A stretch of 64,000 nucleotides of DNA from Rhinocladiella similis (lineage: Eukaryota > Ascomycota > Eurotiomycetes > Chaetothyriales > Herpotrichiellaceae): the NCBI GenBank assembly GCA_024082115.1, contig JAMRYE010000010.1:2232001-2296000 (forward strand), read 5' to 3'. The notes beneath the pieces were generated by a model, which saw nothing but the letters and a program-made list of their open reading frames with translations, was not told the origin of the DNA and did not search any database. The number at the start of each line of letters is the position of its first letter. Position 1 is the stretch's first letter. Made by a program: the position numbers and the translations under genes. Shown here one piece after another: positions 62,185 to 64,000 of this stretch.

Positions 62185-63374
62185 CTATGCCGCAACATTT
62201 TCCGTGTGGCTCTTGATCAGACCCAACGCCATCGCCTCATCCATCACGATCGTCCTCACCTCATCCTTGATTTTCCTCCCACTCGGTGTCCAGCCGAGCA
62301 GCCTTTTCCCCCTGATCGATTCACCTCGACTCTCGCTCCCGATGATCGCGGCCAAATACGGTTTCAACTCGTTCGCCTCCTCCTCGCTCAACGTCTTTAC
62401 TGCCTGGCTCTCCAGAAGTCCCTGGCTGTACGCTTCTTTTGCCATCTCCCTCATCAACTCCCCCCAGATCACCTCGCCATTCTCGGCCAGGTAATACCCT
62501 TTCTCATTCCACGTCGCCGGCGGCCCACCGTTCACCGCTGCTTCACCGAGCAGCACATACAACTTGGACAGATCCTCCACATGTACCTCATTCCACTTGT
62601 TCTCCCCTTTCCCAACCACGAATGCCTGCCTCATACGCAACATAAGCCTCGCAGCATCGTACGCCTGTATGCTCCGTGTGTTACCTGGACCACGGCCTCT
62701 CCCCCATATCAACGGTGGACAAACTATCGCCGTCTTGACCTTTTCTGGAACTGGCACGGATGACGATGCTGCAAGAACGACTTTGTCGACCGGACGATGA
62801 TGAGCTGAGTCTGGGAGAGAAGTGAGCTCCGTGACACCGTCCCAGTCATTGTAGACTTTGGAGAACGTCGATCCCCAGGTCATAGTAGATGGTGAATCGT
62901 TGGCGAGAATGATAGCTGCGCCGGAGGTGTGGATCCAGAACGAGGATGTGGGTGCAAGGGAGCGTGCGAGGCCGCGGGAGATGGCTTTGGCGGAAGAGAT
63001 GTGGTCGCAATCTGCGCAGTCTTGAATGGCAGTTTATGTCAGTGATGATTGTCCCATTGTGACGGAACCAAGCAAGGAAGGTCAGGGGCATACGGTAGAC
63101 GATGTCCGCCTTGGATGCTTCTTCCTCGATCAAGTCCGCTGAGTCGAGGTCGCCGTAGACGAGCGTCACTCGGGGATAGGATTGAGCCACGTTGGCGCCT
63201 TTGGCACTGTTGCGAACCAGGGCGGTGATGTTCCAATCGGGGTGTGTTTGCGAGAGCTCAAAGAGAACGTCACCGCCGATGTAGCCGGTGGCACCTGTCC
63301 TTTGAATCCATTAATACTCAGTTCAGCGTTGTTCATGGCATTTTAGGAGCATACATGAATATCTTGGGTGCCAT
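62185..63374 (-). CDS. NAD(P)-dependent epimerase/reductase (extended SDR)
   Basis: Exons 63374-63355, 63299-63094 and 63020-62185; 353 aa. The first intron splits the start from the Rossmann motif; joined, the protein reads MAPKIFMTGATGYIGGDVLF. It continues ITALVRNSAKGANVAQSY, YGDLDSADLIEEEASKADIV, WIHTSGAAIILAND, KTAIVCPPLIWGRGRGPGN and NEVHVEDLSKLYVLL. This is the atypical/extended SDR pattern of fungal nucleoside-sugar-epimerase-like reductases, where the YxxxK pair is weak or replaced. The substrate is unknown. It is convergent with the alcohol dehydrogenase (147 bp between stops) and may reduce a pathway intermediate. Confidence 0.88.
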
Positions 63375-64000
63375 TTTAAATAGATCAGTAGGTGTTGGAT
63401 TGTCGATTGCCAGCACTTGAAGTTGTAGGGTCGTAGAAGACTAGTTAAACACGCTTGATTCACGGTGGTTGTGCTTTTGCCATGGGACTGCGGACAGTAA
63501 TCGTGCCGTGTTTGTCATTCTGGAGCGATCATCATCACATCTCCGAGTAGTAATTGAAAAGCTCCAAAGCGACATAGCAAAAGTATTGGAGCCTCGGGTA
63601 GTTCCAACTCCCGCCACTAGATCAAGATGCGCAATTCCGGTCAACCCCCAGACGTGATCTCGGGTGCTGAATGCCCGTGATGCACGTTCCTTGTATCGTT
63701 CATCGCCAGCTCGGTCGTTGCTAGAGTCCGAATCGAAAAGCGGCAAGATGTGCACAAATTCCCAGTTCCGCATTGTTCTAAGAACTGAGAGTGGTAAGCC
63801 ACACAATGACGGACCAAGTTACTGATGAACTAACAGGTGCAGGAAAGAACTCTTTCATTGCTATGATGAGATCAAATCTATGATCGCGCAACAAGTGCCA
63901 TGAGGCAGTGAACTGGGTAGAAGAAGTGCTAGGACTCGCTTGACACGTGACTGTGGCCCACGTGACCAAGCCTGCAACCGTTACAAGTTCCCATTGTCAA
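63375..64000. other. no gene seen
   Basis: Upstream of the epimerase. A 121-codon minus-strand frame (63441-63806) has no recognisable features; the window ends here. Confidence 0.5.

Noticed and set aside
1..64000. tRNA, rRNA or CRISPR arrays
   Set aside because: No convincing TPsiC-arm context, rRNA core or regularly spaced identical repeats were noticed by eye; a tRNA scan was not possible.

Overview
The window is nuclear DNA of a filamentous ascomycete (Pezizomycotina). The genes have short GT-AG introns (about 50-95 bp), there are four fungal-specific transcription factors (three with visible zinc clusters), and families such as FTA2-like kinase-fold proteins, GH64 glucanase and scytalone-dehydratase-like enzymes are typical of this group. 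The dense set of aromatic-compound oxidoreductases would suit a black yeast (Chaetothyriales) or a similar degrader, but that is inference. Exon joins were worked out by eye from splice consensus and reading frame. Where exon coordinates are listed, their lengths sum to whole codons.

Layout. 1-21.9 kb is gene-poor and repeat-rich. It holds a decayed copy of a gene tail that also lies at 36 kb, simple repeats, an unknown gene (1.88 kb), an FTA2-like gene (3-4 kb), several minisatellites and dispersed repeats, a Pro/Ser-rich coiled-coil protein (10.3-11.8 kb), a broken gene (15.8-17.3 kb) and a dead Tad/I-like LINE (17.6-19.9 kb). 21.9-40 kb (cluster A) holds a CocE/NonD hydrolase, a HOL1-type MFS transporter, an FAD monooxygenase divergent from a scytalone-dehydratase-like enzyme, two transcription factors, a LURP/tubby-like protein, a membrane-anchored pseudo-aldehyde dehydrogenase, a LigB/DODA-type ring-cleavage dioxygenase and a cupin. 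41.6-43.4 kb is a secreted GH64 beta-1,3-glucanase.

43.7-63.4 kb (cluster B) holds a Zn2Cys6 regulator, an alpha/beta hydrolase with a cysteine nucleophile, a dead Fot1/pogo transposon, an aromatic-type aldehyde dehydrogenase divergent from a salicylate-hydroxylase-like monooxygenase, an FAD-dependent oxidoreductase, a second Zn2Cys6 regulator divergent from a Dal5-type MFS permease, an aryl-alcohol-type zinc dehydrogenase and an NAD(P)-dependent epimerase/reductase. The enzyme order alcohol to aldehyde to acid to hydroxylated ring, with an importer and a regulator, reads as a peripheral aromatic degradation module.

Three promoter regions of cluster B (51.85, 58.02 and 60.49 kb) carry an inverted CGGA...TCCG element with 5, 6 or 7 bp spacing. 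This is the kind of site expected for a Zn2Cys6 factor and suggests one regulon. No PKS, NRPS, terpene synthase, RNA gene or CRISPR array was seen.
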